Below, piece by piece: positions 53,868 to 62,984 of a stretch of DNA of 64,000 nt. Positions within the stretch are counted from its first letter, which is position 1. Each line of letters begins with the position of its first letter. Location of the stretch: positions 103,879-167,878 of the forward strand of contig JAGUWD010000001.1 in NCBI GenBank assembly GCA_020062545.1. Reading direction: 5' to 3'. This DNA comes from Thermodesulfovibrionales bacterium (lineage in GTDB: Bacteria > Nitrospirota > Thermodesulfovibrionia > Thermodesulfovibrionales > Dissulfurispiraceae). The translations under genes were made by a program, and so were the position numbers. The notes under the pieces were generated by a model that was given only the letters and a program-made list of their open reading frames with translations, made no database searches and had not been told where the DNA came from.

Positions 53868-56399
53868 ATGAAAGAGCGATACGACTTCAACGAAATAGAG
53901 CTGAAATGGCAGAAATACTGGGCTGAAAGAAAACTCCACAAGACAGATGCCGACGCATCGAAGGAGAAGTTTTACTGCCTCGAGATGTTCCCCTATCCTT
54001 CTGGCAAAATCCATATGGGCCATGTGAGGAATTATGCCATTGGCGATGTCATTGCTCGATACAAGAAGATGCGGGGCTTTAATGTGCTTCATCCCATGGG
54101 TTGGGATGCCTTTGGCCTTCCTGCAGAGAATGCAGCCATAAAGCATGGTGTTCATCCTGCAAAATGGACATATGAGAATATAGATTACATGAAAAAACAG
54201 CTTGACCGCATGGGATTAAGCTACGACTGGGAAAGAGAAGTAGCCACATGCAGCCCTGAATATTACAAATGGAACCAGTGGTTCTTTTTGAAGCTTTATG
54301 AGAAGGGGCTTGCCTATAAAAAAGCATCCTTCGTAAACTGGTGTCCATCCTGTGTAACTGTCCTCGCCAATGAACAGGTAATTGACGGCAAATGCTGGAG
54401 GTGCGACAGCACAGTCATCCAGAAGGAGCTTGAGCAGTGGTTTTTCAGGATTACACACTATGCAGAAGAACTCCTTCATGGGTGTGATGAGTTAAAAGGA
54501 TGGCCAGAGCGTGTTGTGACCATGCAGAAAAACTGGATCGGAAAGAGTGAAGGCGTTGAAATCGATTTTCCTATAGATGGAAGCGATGAGAAACTGAGGA
54601 TATATACAACAAGACCCGATACCATTTTCGGCATAACCTATATGTGTCTTGCACCCGGACATCCCCTTTCAGAGAAATTGGTTAAGGATAAAGATAGACT
54701 TGAAGTTGTAAAGGCCAAGTACGGCAAAATGGAAGATAAAGAAGGTCTGTTTACCGGACATTATGCAATCAATCCGTTGACAGGAGAAAAGATACCGGTT
54801 TATGTGGCCAATTTCGTTCTTATGGAATACGGCACAGGAGCCATCATGTCGGTACCTGCCCATGACCAGAGGGACTTTGAGTTTGCAAAAAAATACGGCC
54901 TTCCAATAAAGGTTGTGATAGTGCCGGAAGGACAGTCAGCAGAACTACCGAAAGAAGCTTTCGAAGAAGAAGGTATCCTTGTCAATTCAGGTCAGTTCAG
55001 CGGGTTGAAAAGTGCAGATGCAAAGAGGGAGATCGGTAAATATATTGAGGAAAACAATCTCGGTAAAATGACATTGAATTACAAGCTCCGCGACTGGGGC
55101 ATATCGAGGCAGAGATATTGGGGAACTCCAATTCCCATAATCTATTGCGATACATGCGGAATTGTCCCTGTGCCTGATAAAGACCTTCCTGTCATTCTGC
55201 CTGAAGATGTGAAATTCACAGGAAAGGGAGGTTCACCCCTTTTGGAGTCAGAGGCATTTCTAAAGGTCAATTGCCCGAAGTGCGGCGGAAATGCACGAAG
55301 GGAGACAGATACCATGGATACATTCGTAGACTCATCATGGTATTTTATTGCCTATTGCCTTAAAGGTGGTATTGATTTGAAATCTCAAATTTCAAATTTG
55401 GAATCTCCAATTAATTACTGGATGCCTGTTGACCAATACATTGGCGGCATCGAACACGCAGTGCTTCATCTTCTCTATTCTCGATTCTTCACACGCTGCA
55501 TGAGGGACCTCGGTATAGTTAATGGCGGCGAGCCTTTCAAAAACCTGCTCACACAAGGAATGGTATGCAAAGAGACATGGAGATGCCCTGAGCATGACTG
55601 GCTATTCCCTGAAGAGGTCAAGGGCGGTAAATGCATACACTGCGGGAGGGATCTTGAAAAAGGCAGAGTCGAGAAGATGTCAAAATCAAAAAAGAATGTG
55701 ATTGACCCTGATGCCCTTATTAAAAAATACGGTGCCGATACCATGAGACTCTTCTCCCTTTTCGCTGCGCCTCCTGAGAGAGACCTTGAATGGTCTGACA
55801 GGGGAGTGGAAGGCGCTTACAGGTTTTTAAATAAGGTATGGGGAATAGTTTATAAGTATAAAGGTCATGGGATAAAGGAACCTATCACCTATAACCTATC
55901 ACCTATAGCCTCGTCTTTGTTGAGAAAGACTCACCAGACTATCAGAAGGGTTACTGACGATATTGAGAAGGATTATCATTTTAATACAGCCATTGCAGCC
56001 CTTATGGAACTGGTAAACGATATATCTTCATTTGTTCCTGAAACGGATGAAGACAGGACAGTTGCAGGAATTGCCATTAAAAACACTCTGCTTATGCTCG
56101 CTCCATTTGCACCACATATTACCGAGGAATTATGGGAGGCTATGGACGAGAAAAACAGCATATTCGAGCAGCCATGGCCTGCATGGGATAAGGAACTCGC
56201 AAAGGAAGAAGAGATAGAGCTCGTTGTGCAGGTGAATGGAAAATTGAGGGCAAAGATACTTGTCCCTGCTGGATTGTCAGATGATGATGCAAAGCAGAGG
56301 GCATTGCAGGAGCAAAAGATAAGGGAAATGCTGGACGGAAGGCAGATAAAGAAGGTTGTTGTTGTAAAAGGCAAGTTGGTGAATATTGTAATTGGGTGA
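53868..56399 (+). CDS. leuS: Leucyl-tRNA synthetase
   Basis: 843 residues. Class I synthetase: HIGH-type motif [15 protein letters not shown], zinc cysteines CPSC and CWRC, CP1 editing domain ([31 protein letters not shown]), a long [15 protein letters not shown] segment and KMSKSKKN. Two in-frame period-7 inserts: [13 protein letters not shown] (55374-55411) and [13 protein letters not shown] (55881-55910). The stop lies at the edge of a period-8 repeat. Confidence 0.98.
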   Translation: MKERYDFNEIELKWQKYWAERKLHKTDADASKEKFYCLEMFPYPSGKIHMGHVRNYAIGDVIARYKKMRGFNVLHPMGWDAFGLPAENAAIKHGVHPAKWTYENIDYMKKQLDRMGLSYDWEREVATCSPEYYKWNQWFFLKLYEKGLAYKKASFVNWCPSCVTVLANEQVIDGKCWRCDSTVIQKELEQWFFRITHYAEELLHGCDELKGWPERVVTMQKNWIGKSEGVEIDFPIDGSDEKLRIYTTRPDTIFGITYMCLAPGHPLSEKLVKDKDRLEVVKAKYGKMEDKEGLFTGHYAINPLTGEKIPVYVANFVLMEYGTGAIMSVPAHDQRDFEFAKKYGLPIKVVIVPEGQSAELPKEAFEEEGILVNSGQFSGLKSADAKREIGKYIEENNLGKMTLNYKLRDWGISRQRYWGTPIPIIYCDTCGIVPVPDKDLPVILPEDVKFTGKGGSPLLESEAFLKVNCPKCGGNARRETDTMDTFVDSSWYFIAYCLKGGIDLKSQISNLESPINYWMPVDQYIGGIEHAVLHLLYSRFFTRCMRDLGIVNGGEPFKNLLTQGMVCKETWRCPEHDWLFPEEVKGGKCIHCGRDLEKGRVEKMSKSKKNVIDPDALIKKYGADTMRLFSLFAAPPERDLEWSDRGVEGAYRFLNKVWGIVYKYKGHGIKEPITYNLSPIASSLLRKTHQTIRRVTDDIEKDYHFNTAIAALMELVNDISSFVPETDEDRTVAGIAIKNTLLMLAPFAPHITEELWEAMDEKNSIFEQPWPAWDKELAKEEEIELVVQVNGKLRAKILVPAGLSDDDAKQRALQEQKIREMLDGRQIKKVVVVKGKLVNIVIG
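55374..55411. repeat. Period-7 repeat inside leuS (AAATTTC units)
   Basis: AAATCTC, AAATTTC, AAATTTG in frame, encoding [10 protein letters not shown]. Same family as in ispG and glnE. Confidence 0.75.
55881..55910. repeat. Period-7 repeat inside leuS (CCTATCA units)
   Basis: CCTATCA, CCTATAA, CCTATCA, CCTATAG in frame, encoding [10 protein letters not shown]. Confidence 0.8.
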
Positions 56400-56424
56400 A
56401 TGAGTAAATGGGTAAATGGGTTGG
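56394..56424. repeat. Period-8 repeat between leuS and lptE
   Basis: Units GGGTAAAT and GAGTAAAT on the plus strand are the reverse complement of the ACCCATTT family seen at 3831; the leuS stop codon is inside. Confidence 0.65.
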
Positions 56425-56437
56425 AAAATTATACAAC

Positions 56438-57349
56438 ATGAAAAAGATAAATATTAAGGAGTTTTTCTCCTGTTTACTGTTTACTGCTTACTGTTTACTG
56501 TTTTTTGGCTGCGGTTACACTATACAGACAAAGGCAAACCTTCCTTTTGATACTATAGCCGTAGGGAAATTAGAAAACAAGACCTTTGAACCGAAGCTGC
56601 AGGACAGTTTCAGCAGGTCCCTCGCAGAAACATTTGCAGAATACGGTTTCAGAGTGAACTCTTCTGCAAGGTACAGGCTTGAAGGAGAAATAACAAGATT
56701 TGAATTGGAGCCACTGGTCGAACAGAACCTTGTGGCAACACAGTATAAAATCGTAATAAAGGCAAACTTCAGACTTATCGATACAGCAAGCGGCAGATCC
56801 GTGCCCCTTGTGGCAGAGAGTCCTTTTATCACCTATTTCAGCTCTTCAGACAGGCTCGAGAATGTCCTTGCCCAAAAAGAGCTTTCAACAGTCGGTGCAT
56901 TAAAGAACCTGTCCCAGGAAGTAGTGCGGGTTATAAGCTATAACACCCCTAAAAATTTCGCTTACTTGTTATTGACCGCTTCTGACATCAAAGATTTAGA
57001 ACGCCTGATATTTAAGCTGTATAAGCCTGAGGACCCTGTATCCCTGTATTTACTGGGGCAGATGTCTCCGAGCACGCGCCAGATGTTACATGAATATGCC
57101 GAGTCAAAGGTCCCGCAGGACAAGATCAAGCCCGTTCTTGTTGAAGAGCTCAATACTGTCATGCAGGGCATTTCTATTTTTGATGAAAAACGGTTTGCAC
57201 ACATTACCTTAACAGAGGAAACAAAGAAACTGATCGAACAGAATCCCGGCGGTCTTGAGCGCATGAGATTAAACAGGCTGCTGATGGAGGAAGCCTATCC
57301 TGACGAAATAGCAAAGCTGCACAAAACAGCCGAAAAGGAAAAACAATGA
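56438..57349 (+). CDS. lptE: LptE-like LPS-assembly lipoprotein with C-terminal extension
   Basis: 303 residues, longer than the usual 170-190. Lipobox LFFGC (Cys about 25), then CGYTIQTKANLPFDTIAVGKLENKTFEP and RSLAETFAEYGFRV, the LptE fold that plugs LptD in the outer membrane. The last 140 or so residues (from about LLLTASDIKDLERLIFKLYK) look helical and have no recognised match. The signal-peptide core (LLFTAYCLLFF) is encoded by the same period-7 repeat as in the TPR lipoprotein at 28.6 kb. The start at 56438 avoids the period-8 repeat upstream. holA overlaps by 4 nt, matching the common leuS-lptE-holA order. Confidence 0.85.
   Translation: MKKINIKEFFSCLLFTAYCLLFFGCGYTIQTKANLPFDTIAVGKLENKTFEPKLQDSFSRSLAETFAEYGFRVNSSARYRLEGEITRFELEPLVEQNLVATQYKIVIKANFRLIDTASGRSVPLVAESPFITYFSSSDRLENVLAQKELSTVGALKNLSQEVVRVISYNTPKNFAYLLLTASDIKDLERLIFKLYKPEDPVSLYLLGQMSPSTRQMLHEYAESKVPQDKIKPVLVEELNTVMQGISIFDEKRFAHITLTEETKKLIEQNPGGLERMRLNRLLMEEAYPDEIAKLHKTAEKEKQ
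56470..56506. repeat. Period-7 repeat in the LptE signal peptide (GTTTACT units)
   Basis: TGTTTACTG, TTTACTG, CTTACTG, TTTACTG in frame, encoding CLLFTAYCLLF. Confidence 0.8.
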
Positions 57350-58227
57350 GCATCAGGCAATTCCAGCAGGAACTTTCAAAGGGGTTTCCATCCCCTGCAT
57401 ATCTGTTTTACTCCTCTGACGACTTTATGCTCTATGAAGCAAAGGCAACCATAAAAGACAAACACCACTCCGATGCCTTTAATTTTGATGTGTTTGATGT
57501 TAAATCACCAGATAACAAGCCCATGGAACAAATCATAGACATCCTTAATACCCTGCCCTTTTTGTCCGGAAGAAGGGTTGTTGTTATTGAAAATACCCAG
57601 AAGATAGCAAAAAAAGACATAAAAAAACTTGAGGAGTATCTAACGAACCCGGCAAACACCTCCCTTCTCATAATGCTTTTTGAAGGGGCATCTCCCAGGC
57701 TTTTTGATGCATCTGTTATTAAAAACATAAAGGAAATCGGCCTTAATGTGCTGGAAAAGGACATCCCCTCGTGGATAAGGGAGACGGCAAAAAGAAAGGG
57801 CATTGAGTTTACGGACAGGGCAATCGAGTATTTGATTATCTGTGTTGGCACAGACATGGGAATGCTTTATTCTGAAATAGAGAAGTTTTCGTCATGGAAT
57901 GCCGATAAAATCGATATCGATGACGTTAAGGGGATGGTCTATGCGGGTGCTGAATACAGCGCCTTTGACCTCATTAATGCCCTTAAGAAAAGAGATGCGG
58001 CAGAGGTATTCAGGATATTCGAGAATGTGGGCAAAAACACAGAATCCCAGATGCTGCTCGGTGCATTAAACTGGCAGTATGCAAACCTACAGAGCAAGTC
58101 CCACCATAAAGGCGAAGGGTTTTTCAGGACGGTTTTCAAGCTTCTTCATGAAGCGGATGCCTCTATCAAGACATCCCGCTCCTATGTCATGGAAGATTTA
58201 TTTGTAAAGCTGCTTAAGGTCAATTAG
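57346..58227 (+). CDS. holA: DNA polymerase III subunit delta
   Basis: 293 residues. Clamp-loader delta: PAYLFYSSDDFMLYEAKATIK at the N-terminus, TLPFLSGRRVVVIENTQK, then GTDMGMLYSEIEKFSSW and the C-terminal helical domain. Opens the beta clamp. It overlaps lptE by 4 nt and ends 4 nt into the convergent rpsT gene. Confidence 0.92.
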   Translation: MSIRQFQQELSKGFPSPAYLFYSSDDFMLYEAKATIKDKHHSDAFNFDVFDVKSPDNKPMEQIIDILNTLPFLSGRRVVVIENTQKIAKKDIKKLEEYLTNPANTSLLIMLFEGASPRLFDASVIKNIKEIGLNVLEKDIPSWIRETAKRKGIEFTDRAIEYLIICVGTDMGMLYSEIEKFSSWNADKIDIDDVKGMVYAGAEYSAFDLINALKKRDAAEVFRIFENVGKNTESQMLLGALNWQYANLQSKSHHKGEGFFRTVFKLLHEADASIKTSRSYVMEDLFVKLLKVN

Positions 58228-58511
58228 GTGGCAAGTGCTGCGTTTACCTTTTTGGTGATCCGTGAAATCTTCCTTGACGCGGTATTTTTGTGGATAATCC
58301 CCTTTGATGCAGCGCTGCTTATTACCCTGATGGTCTCATTTAATATTTTGTTAATACCCTCTTTGTCCTTCGAGGGCAGTGCTGCATCTAACTTTGTTAT
58401 GTATGTCTTTACCTTTGTCTCTACAGACTGATTGCGGAGCCTATGCTTCTCGGCCTGCCTTACCCTTTTGAGAGTCGATAAATCCTTTTTTGGTGCTGCC
58501 TTACCTGCCAA
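58224..58511 (-). CDS. rpsT: 30S ribosomal protein S20
   Basis: 95 residues, Lys/Arg/Ala-rich, with the S20 signature QAEKHRLRNQSVETKVKTYI and the C-terminal KGIIHKNTASRKISRITKKV. Binds 16S rRNA early in assembly. The start codon is TTG (58511), with AGGAGG at proper spacing upstream. It is convergent and overlapping with holA by 4 nt. Confidence 0.95.
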   Translation of the reverse strand: MAGKAAPKKDLSTLKRVRQAEKHRLRNQSVETKVKTYITKLDAALPSKDKEGINKILNETIRVISSAASKGIIHKNTASRKISRITKKVNAALAT

Positions 58512-58526
58512 TTTTATCCTCCTGAA

Positions 58527-58599
58527 TTAGCTCATAGTTCATAGTTGATAGTTCATGGCATTTTGAATATGAGCGATAAGCTATCAGCTATGAGCTAAT
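58527..58599. repeat. Short-period AGCTCATAG-type inverted repeat
   Basis: TTAGCTCATAG...TTCATAGTTGATAGTTCATGG (58527-58558) and GATAAGCTATCAGCTATGAGCTAA (to 58599) form an imperfect palindrome of the family also at 17678 and 29428. Confidence 0.75.
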
Positions 58600-58615
58600 A
58601 AAAATACCATAATCC

Positions 58616-58645
58616 TTAACAGAAAATCAATATTTATGCTAAAAT
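58616..58645 (+). promoter_or_regulatory. Predicted leaderless extended -10 promoter
   Basis: TTAACA at 58616-58621, an 18-bp spacer, TGcTAAAAT with -10 at 58640-58645. The ATG at 58654 lies 8 nt beyond; the earlier in-frame ATG at 58636 would sit upstream of the transcription start. Confidence 0.4.
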
Positions 58646-58653
58646 TGCTGGAT

Positions 58654-59595
58654 ATGAAATACAAGCAGATAGACCTGAGCGGACTTAAGACCTATTCCAT
58701 CAAGGACAGGTGCAGCAAGGTATCAGCAGAAAAATCAGCCCTGCCGCACAAAAAGGGCAATTCATTCGGGGAATTTATAAAAGGACTCCCCGACTTCCTC
58801 GCCTCACAGGAATTAAAGGCAGTTGTACAGGCCATTGTAAAAGCGCACAAAAACAAAAGACCTGTAGTACTTGGAATGGGCGCCCATTCCATTAAGGTAG
58901 GGCTCTCTCCTTTAATTATCGACCTGATGCAGAAGGGCGTGATAACGGCTATTGCAACTAACGGCGCATGCATCATCCATGACTTCGAGATCTCTTATAT
59001 AGGACAGACATCGGAGGATGTAGCCAGAGAGTTATGCACGGGCACCTTTGGCATGGCAAAGGAGACAGGGCAAATGCTGAACAATGCCATTAATAATGGC
59101 GTAAAAAAAGGGCACGGGATAGGGCGTTCCATAGGCGAATTTATCGACTCTTCAGACTTTTCATTTAAAGACAAAAGTATATTCAGGGCAGCATACACAC
59201 TAAATATTCCTGCAACCGTGCATGTAGCAGTTGGCTCGGATATTATACATATGCATCCAGAGGCTGATGGAGCCTCCATAGGAGAAGGGAGCCTCGATGA
59301 CTTCAGGCTTTTTACATCTGTAGTTGCCGACCTTGAAGGCGGTGTCTATATAAATCTTGGCTCTGCTGTTATACTCCCCGAAGTTTTTTTAAAGGCGCTG
59401 ACCATTGCAAGAAACCTTGGCAATAAGGTGGAAGAATTCACCACGGTGAATATGGATTTTATCCAGCATTACAGGCCGCGCGAGAATGTGTTAAAAAGAC
59501 CGACGATGATGAAAGGGCAGTGTTTTGCGTTAACAGGACATCATGAGATAATGTTCCCTTTGCTCTCGGCAATGGTGATTGAGGAACTGGGATAG
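58654..59595 (+). CDS. Conserved protein, possibly deoxyhypusine-synthase-like fold
   Basis: 313 residues from MKYKQIDLSG. A Rossmann-like glycine-rich segment (VVLGMGAHSIKVGLSPLII) is followed by TAIATNGACIIHDFEISYIG, GHGIGRSIGEFI, ATVHVAVGSDIIHMHPEADG and the C-terminal ALTGHHEIMFPLL. It belongs to a conserved bacterial family sometimes annotated as deoxyhypusine synthase-like; I see no clear catalytic Lys region, and bacteria lack eIF5A, so the reaction is unknown. A ferredoxin and nth follow closely, suggesting one transcript. Confidence 0.7.
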   Translation: MKYKQIDLSGLKTYSIKDRCSKVSAEKSALPHKKGNSFGEFIKGLPDFLASQELKAVVQAIVKAHKNKRPVVLGMGAHSIKVGLSPLIIDLMQKGVITAIATNGACIIHDFEISYIGQTSEDVARELCTGTFGMAKETGQMLNNAINNGVKKGHGIGRSIGEFIDSSDFSFKDKSIFRAAYTLNIPATVHVAVGSDIIHMHPEADGASIGEGSLDDFRLFTSVVADLEGGVYINLGSAVILPEVFLKALTIARNLGNKVEEFTTVNMDFIQHYRPRENVLKRPTMMKGQCFALTGHHEIMFPLLSAMVIEELG

Positions 59596-59598
59596 CAG

Positions 59599-59790
59599 AT
59601 GAATGCCATAGTTGATGAGGAAAAATGTATAGGCTGCGGCAGGTGTGAGGAGATATGCCCGGCTGTTTTCCACTTAAATGAGGCAACAGGAAAATCAGAA
59701 GTCATAGACCCAGAGGCATGCGAGTTCGTGGGCTGTTGCGAGGCTGCTGAGGAAAACTGTCCTGTCGAGGCCATAACTTTAGAGGAATGA
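59599..59790 (+). CDS. Small [4Fe-4S] ferredoxin
   Basis: 63 residues. One complete cluster motif CIGCGRCEEICP near the N-terminus (residues about 11-22), and distal cysteines in EFVGCCEAAEENCPVEAI. This is the mono-cluster (Desulfovibrio FdI-like) architecture with an acidic surface. Starts 3 nt after the preceding gene and overlaps nth by 4 nt. Partner enzymes unknown. Confidence 0.9.
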   Translation: MNAIVDEEKCIGCGRCEEICPAVFHLNEATGKSEVIDPEACEFVGCCEAAEENCPVEAITLEE

Positions 59791-60443
59791 CTGCAAAAGA
59801 CTTTCTCAAGGCATGGCCTGTTCTGAAAAGGCAGGTAAAGAGCCTCAATGTCCCTTGGCTTGAAAACTTTGCATCCTTTGACAGGGATCCATTCAAGATA
59901 TTAATCTCTTGCATCTTAAGCCTGAGAACTCAGGACAGGACAACAGGCAGGGCATCAGAAAGGCTCTTTGATCTCGCATCTGATCCAGAATCAATGTCAC
60001 GTCTTTCTGCCAAAACCATAGAAAAGGCAATATATCCGGTCGGCTTTTACAGGGTCAAAGCAGAGAGGATTCAGCGGATCAGCAGGGAAATTGTCGAAAA
60101 GCACCATTCAAAGGTTCCGGATACCATAGAAGAACTACTGAAACTTGAGGGTGTGGGCAGAAAAACAGCCAACCTTGTAATAACCCTCGGCTACAATAAA
60201 GACGGCATTTGTGTGGATACCCATGTCCACAGGATAGTGAACAGATGGGGGCTTATAAAGACAAAAAATCCAATAGAGACAGAATTCGGTTTGAAGAAAA
60301 TATTACCTAAAAAATACTGGAAAGAGCTTAACGGCATGCTTGTTGCCTTTGGACAGGGCATCTGCAAACCGATATCGCCGTTGTGCTCCAAATGTGAAAT
60401 AAACATTTTTTGTGATAAAATTGGAGTTGCCATAAGCAGATAA
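59787..60443 (+). CDS. nth: Endonuclease III (DNA glycosylase/AP lyase)
   Basis: 218 residues. Removes oxidised pyrimidines. Helix-hairpin-helix LEGVGRKTANLVI with the catalytic Lys, catalytic Asp in VDTHVHRIVNRWG, and the C-terminal [4Fe-4S] site CKPISPLCSKCEINIFC (C-x7-C-x2-C-x5-C here). Coupled to the ferredoxin gene (ATGA). Confidence 0.95.
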   Translation: MTAKDFLKAWPVLKRQVKSLNVPWLENFASFDRDPFKILISCILSLRTQDRTTGRASERLFDLASDPESMSRLSAKTIEKAIYPVGFYRVKAERIQRISREIVEKHHSKVPDTIEELLKLEGVGRKTANLVITLGYNKDGICVDTHVHRIVNRWGLIKTKNPIETEFGLKKILPKKYWKELNGMLVAFGQGICKPISPLCSKCEINIFCDKIGVAISR

Positions 60444-60448
60444 AAAGT

Positions 60449-60557
60449 AGCCCTCCCTGGGGGGAGGGAGGGCTGATTTATGTCCCAGGGCAAAGGGGGA
60501 TTTACCCTGGAGGGGGATATGTCTGTGCGGGAAGGGAGGGTAAAACATCCCGCACAG
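60449..60557. other. Cluster of G-rich hairpins after nth
   Basis: Three successive stems: AGCCCTCCCT/AGGGAGGGCT (60449-60474), CCAGGG/CCCTGG (60485-60510), and CTGTGCGGGA/TCCCGCACAG (60523-60557), the last followed 10 nt later by a T6 run. Probably ends transcription between convergent nth and the tetR-type gene; G-runs could also form a quadruplex. Confidence 0.55.
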
Positions 60558-60571
60558 GCTGATTAACTTTT

Positions 60572-61120
60572 TTATGCCATAATGCCATGAATCAGCATAT
60601 CAACGATTGTTTTCGATAGCCTTTGCGGTTCGATATTGCCGCTTATTGCCGACTTAATCATCCCGATAATTATCTCCGAGATAGTCTGTATATCCATGTC
60701 TCTTCTAAAATACCCTTCTGCAATCCCCTTATTCAGTATTGAATGAAGGAGATCCCTTATAGAGCAAGTTTTCTCATAACAATTCTTAAGTTTCTTAGAG
60801 AGGAGTTTCCCTTCCTCTCTCCTCAGCACTTCAAAAAAGTCCTTTCTCTCGCTGAAAAAAGCAGATAGGCTGTTAATAAACAGCTTTAAATTCCCAATGG
60901 CATCGGCACTGGATTCTGCCTTAAGCCGCACAAGGAGATTGTCAAGCCCGTCCTGCAAGAGAGCAATATAAAGGTCTTCCTTTGACCTGAAGTGATAGTA
61001 AAGCGTTCCCTTTGCCACCCTCGCCTTTCTGGCGATGTCATCCATCACCACCATATGGTATGGCCTTTTAGAGAAAAGCTCCGTGGCAACTCCCAGTATG
61101 GAATCCCTCTTGCACGGCAT
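60572..61120 (-). CDS. TetR-family transcriptional regulator
   Basis: 182 residues. The N-terminal HTH (SILGVATELFSKRPYHMVVM, then DIARKARVAKGTLYYHFRSKEDLY) is typical of TetR; the C-terminal ligand domain is not assignable. A palindrome ACTGAC-CA-GTCAGT lies 12 nt upstream of the start, a likely autoregulatory operator. Target genes unknown; it stands alone. Confidence 0.92.
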   Translation of the reverse strand: MPCKRDSILGVATELFSKRPYHMVVMDDIARKARVAKGTLYYHFRSKEDLYIALLQDGLDNLLVRLKAESSADAIGNLKLFINSLSAFFSERKDFFEVLRREEGKLLSKKLKNCYEKTCSIRDLLHSILNKGIAEGYFRRDMDIQTISEIIIGMIKSAISGNIEPQRLSKTIVDMLIHGIMA

Positions 61121-61131
61121 AATCTAATTAT

Positions 61132-61145
61132 ACTGACCAGTCAGT
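61132..61145. promoter_or_regulatory. Putative TetR-type operator
   Basis: ACTGAC-CA-GTCAGT, two 6-bp inverted half-sites with a 2-bp centre, just upstream of the tetR-type start codon. Confidence 0.55.
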
Positions 61146-61186
61146 CTATTGTCAAGTAGTTTCTAAAAATCGAAACAAATGGACAT

Positions 61187-61400
61187 AAATTGAGCGATTC
61201 TTATTTCTGAAATATGCGAGCAGGTGCGGCGAAAAGACTTCAAACCCCGCACCTGTATCATCATTTATCTTGTATCCGTCATCTACTACATTGGACACTT
61301 GATGAGTGGCGGTTTTATTACCTTTCATATGATATGCACATGAAATAGCGCTTTTTAAAGGCTTTGAGCCGTGCCTGCTCGCATAAAAATCGCTTAAATT
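61187..61400. repeat. Structured two-copy element, copy 2
   Basis: Outer arms AAATTGAGCGATT / AATCGCTTAAATT and inner arms ATGCGAGCAGG / CCTGCTCGCAT. Internal blocks GAAAAGACTT (61231), ATCCGTCATCTACTACATTG (61274-61293) and AAAGGCTTTGA (61357) match copy 1 with the first two exactly 43 nt apart in both. Lies between the tetR-type gene and yidC. Confidence 0.75.
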
Positions 61401-61414
61401 ACGAATAATACGGA

Positions 61415-62950
61415 TTAAGAGGCGGGCTGTTTTGCTACCTTCCTGTTCATATACCACTGCTGGGCAATGCTCAGGACATTGTTCACAAGCCAGTAGAGCA
61501 CAAGCCCTGAAGGGAACGTCAGGAACATAAAGGTAAATACAATCGGCATTATCATCATGATCTTCTGCTGTGTGGGGTCCATTGTCGAAGGCGTCATCTT
61601 CTGCTGGATTACCATGGTTACTCCCATAACAATGGGCAGTATGAAATACGGGTCTTTTGCGGAGAGATCCTTTATCCAGAACATAAAAGGCGCACTCCTC
61701 AGCTCTATGGATATTAAAAGCACTTTGTAAAGGGCAAAAAATACAGGTATCTGAAGGAGCATTGGCAGACACCCTCCCATCGGGTTCACCTTATGTTTTT
61801 TGTAAAGTTCCATGAGTTCCTTCTGCATCCTCTGCGGGTCGTTCTTATACTTCTCCTTTAATTCAGCCATCCTCGGCTGGATGTCCTGAAGCTTCTTCAT
61901 GGACCTCTGTCCCTTGTTTATGAGAGGAATAAATGGAATCCTGACGAGTATGGTGAGGATTATAATTGCAATGCCGTAGTTGTGGGATATACTGTAAAAT
62001 ATCTTCAGTATCCAGAACAGAGGCCTTGCCAGTATAGAGAAGAACCCGAAATCCACTATATGCTCAAGACCATAACCGTATCTCTTGAGCATGTCATACT
62101 CCTTTGGCCCTGCGTATATAAAGTAATTATTGGTGCCGCCCGGAACCTTGATGGCTGCCAATGCATCACCGTTTTTATTCCATGCCTTTGCTTCTTCTAT
62201 TTTTCCCATCGGGACGATGGATGAGAAGAAGTATTTATCTTCCTGTGCAATCCATTTTACACCCTCTTTGAAGCTCTTTGGCTCTTCGAGCTTTTTGGCC
62301 ACAAACTCCATCCTATCCGCATCCTTCAGAACAACAGGGCCGAAATGAACAGAACTGTCTTTGTCATGAATCCCGAAGTCCTTTCCGAGGGTTATCCAGT
62401 AGGAGTTCAATCCGCCCACTTCATCTCTTAGATCGATTCCGTAGTCGTTATTTTTAAATGTATATGTCCTGCGGATGGAATACCCTTCGGAGGAATATTC
62501 GAAAACAAGCATTGCTGTTTTTGATTCAGGGCTGAGTTTTATATCTTTGCCCTGAACAGAAAAATTGGCCTTTGAAAACTGAAATCCCTCATCAATGCCT
62601 ATGGACAACGGCGGCAACGTATCATCGCCCTTTAAGATAATGGGTCTGTCGCTTTTATCCTTATATTTCTTGAGCTCAATGCTCTTTATGGTTCCGCCAA
62701 TGGATGTAAGAACAGCAGTATAGAGGTCACTTTCAACCCTGACCTCTTTTCCGGCTACTGAGACCTCTGCCTTAGGCATTGGAGCTATAGCCTTTGGAGC
62801 CGCCTCGGTTGTCTTAACTTCTTCTTTGGCAGTTTCCTGAACAGCTTTTTGCTGTGGCACGGGTTGTGGCACAGGCTTTACAAAGAAGTACTGATAGGTT
62901 ATCAGTATTGCGATAGAGAGGATTATGGCCAGCAGCATTTTTTTATCCAT
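61415..62950 (-). CDS. yidC: Membrane protein insertase YidC
   Basis: 511 residues. N-terminal helix (MLLAIILSIAILITYQYFF), a large periplasmic beta-sandwich domain (about 60-320) and the OxaI/YidC core of five helices with NPMGGCLPMLLQIPVFFALY and the hydrophilic-groove Arg region IRIPFIPLINKGQRSMKK-like (VRIPFIPLINKGQRSM). Inserts membrane proteins with or without Sec. Directly downstream of yidD; a period-7-like stretch (62956-62984) lies in the short gap before its start. Confidence 0.97.
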   Translation of the reverse strand: MDKKMLLAIILSIAILITYQYFFVKPVPQPVPQQKAVQETAKEEVKTTEAAPKAIAPMPKAEVSVAGKEVRVESDLYTAVLTSIGGTIKSIELKKYKDKSDRPIILKGDDTLPPLSIGIDEGFQFSKANFSVQGKDIKLSPESKTAMLVFEYSSEGYSIRRTYTFKNNDYGIDLRDEVGGLNSYWITLGKDFGIHDKDSSVHFGPVVLKDADRMEFVAKKLEEPKSFKEGVKWIAQEDKYFFSSIVPMGKIEEAKAWNKNGDALAAIKVPGGTNNYFIYAGPKEYDMLKRYGYGLEHIVDFGFFSILARPLFWILKIFYSISHNYGIAIIILTILVRIPFIPLINKGQRSMKKLQDIQPRMAELKEKYKNDPQRMQKELMELYKKHKVNPMGGCLPMLLQIPVFFALYKVLLISIELRSAPFMFWIKDLSAKDPYFILPIVMGVTMVIQQKMTPSTMDPTQQKIMMIMPIVFTFMFLTFPSGLVLYWLVNNVLSIAQQWYMNRKVAKQPAS

Positions 62951-62955
62951 TGTAA

Positions 62956-62984
62956 ACTTTTGACTCCTAACTCTTTAAACTCAT
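62956..62984. repeat. Period-7-like repeat at the yidD/yidC junction
   Basis: ACTTTTG, ACTCCTA, ACTCTTT, AAACTCA units, overlapping the yidD stop and the yidC leader. Confidence 0.5.

Noticed and set aside
61152..61772. Minus-strand ORF of 206 codons overlapping yidC and copy 2 of the structured element
   Set aside because: Out of frame with the C-terminal part of YidC; the rest comes from palindromic non-coding sequence.
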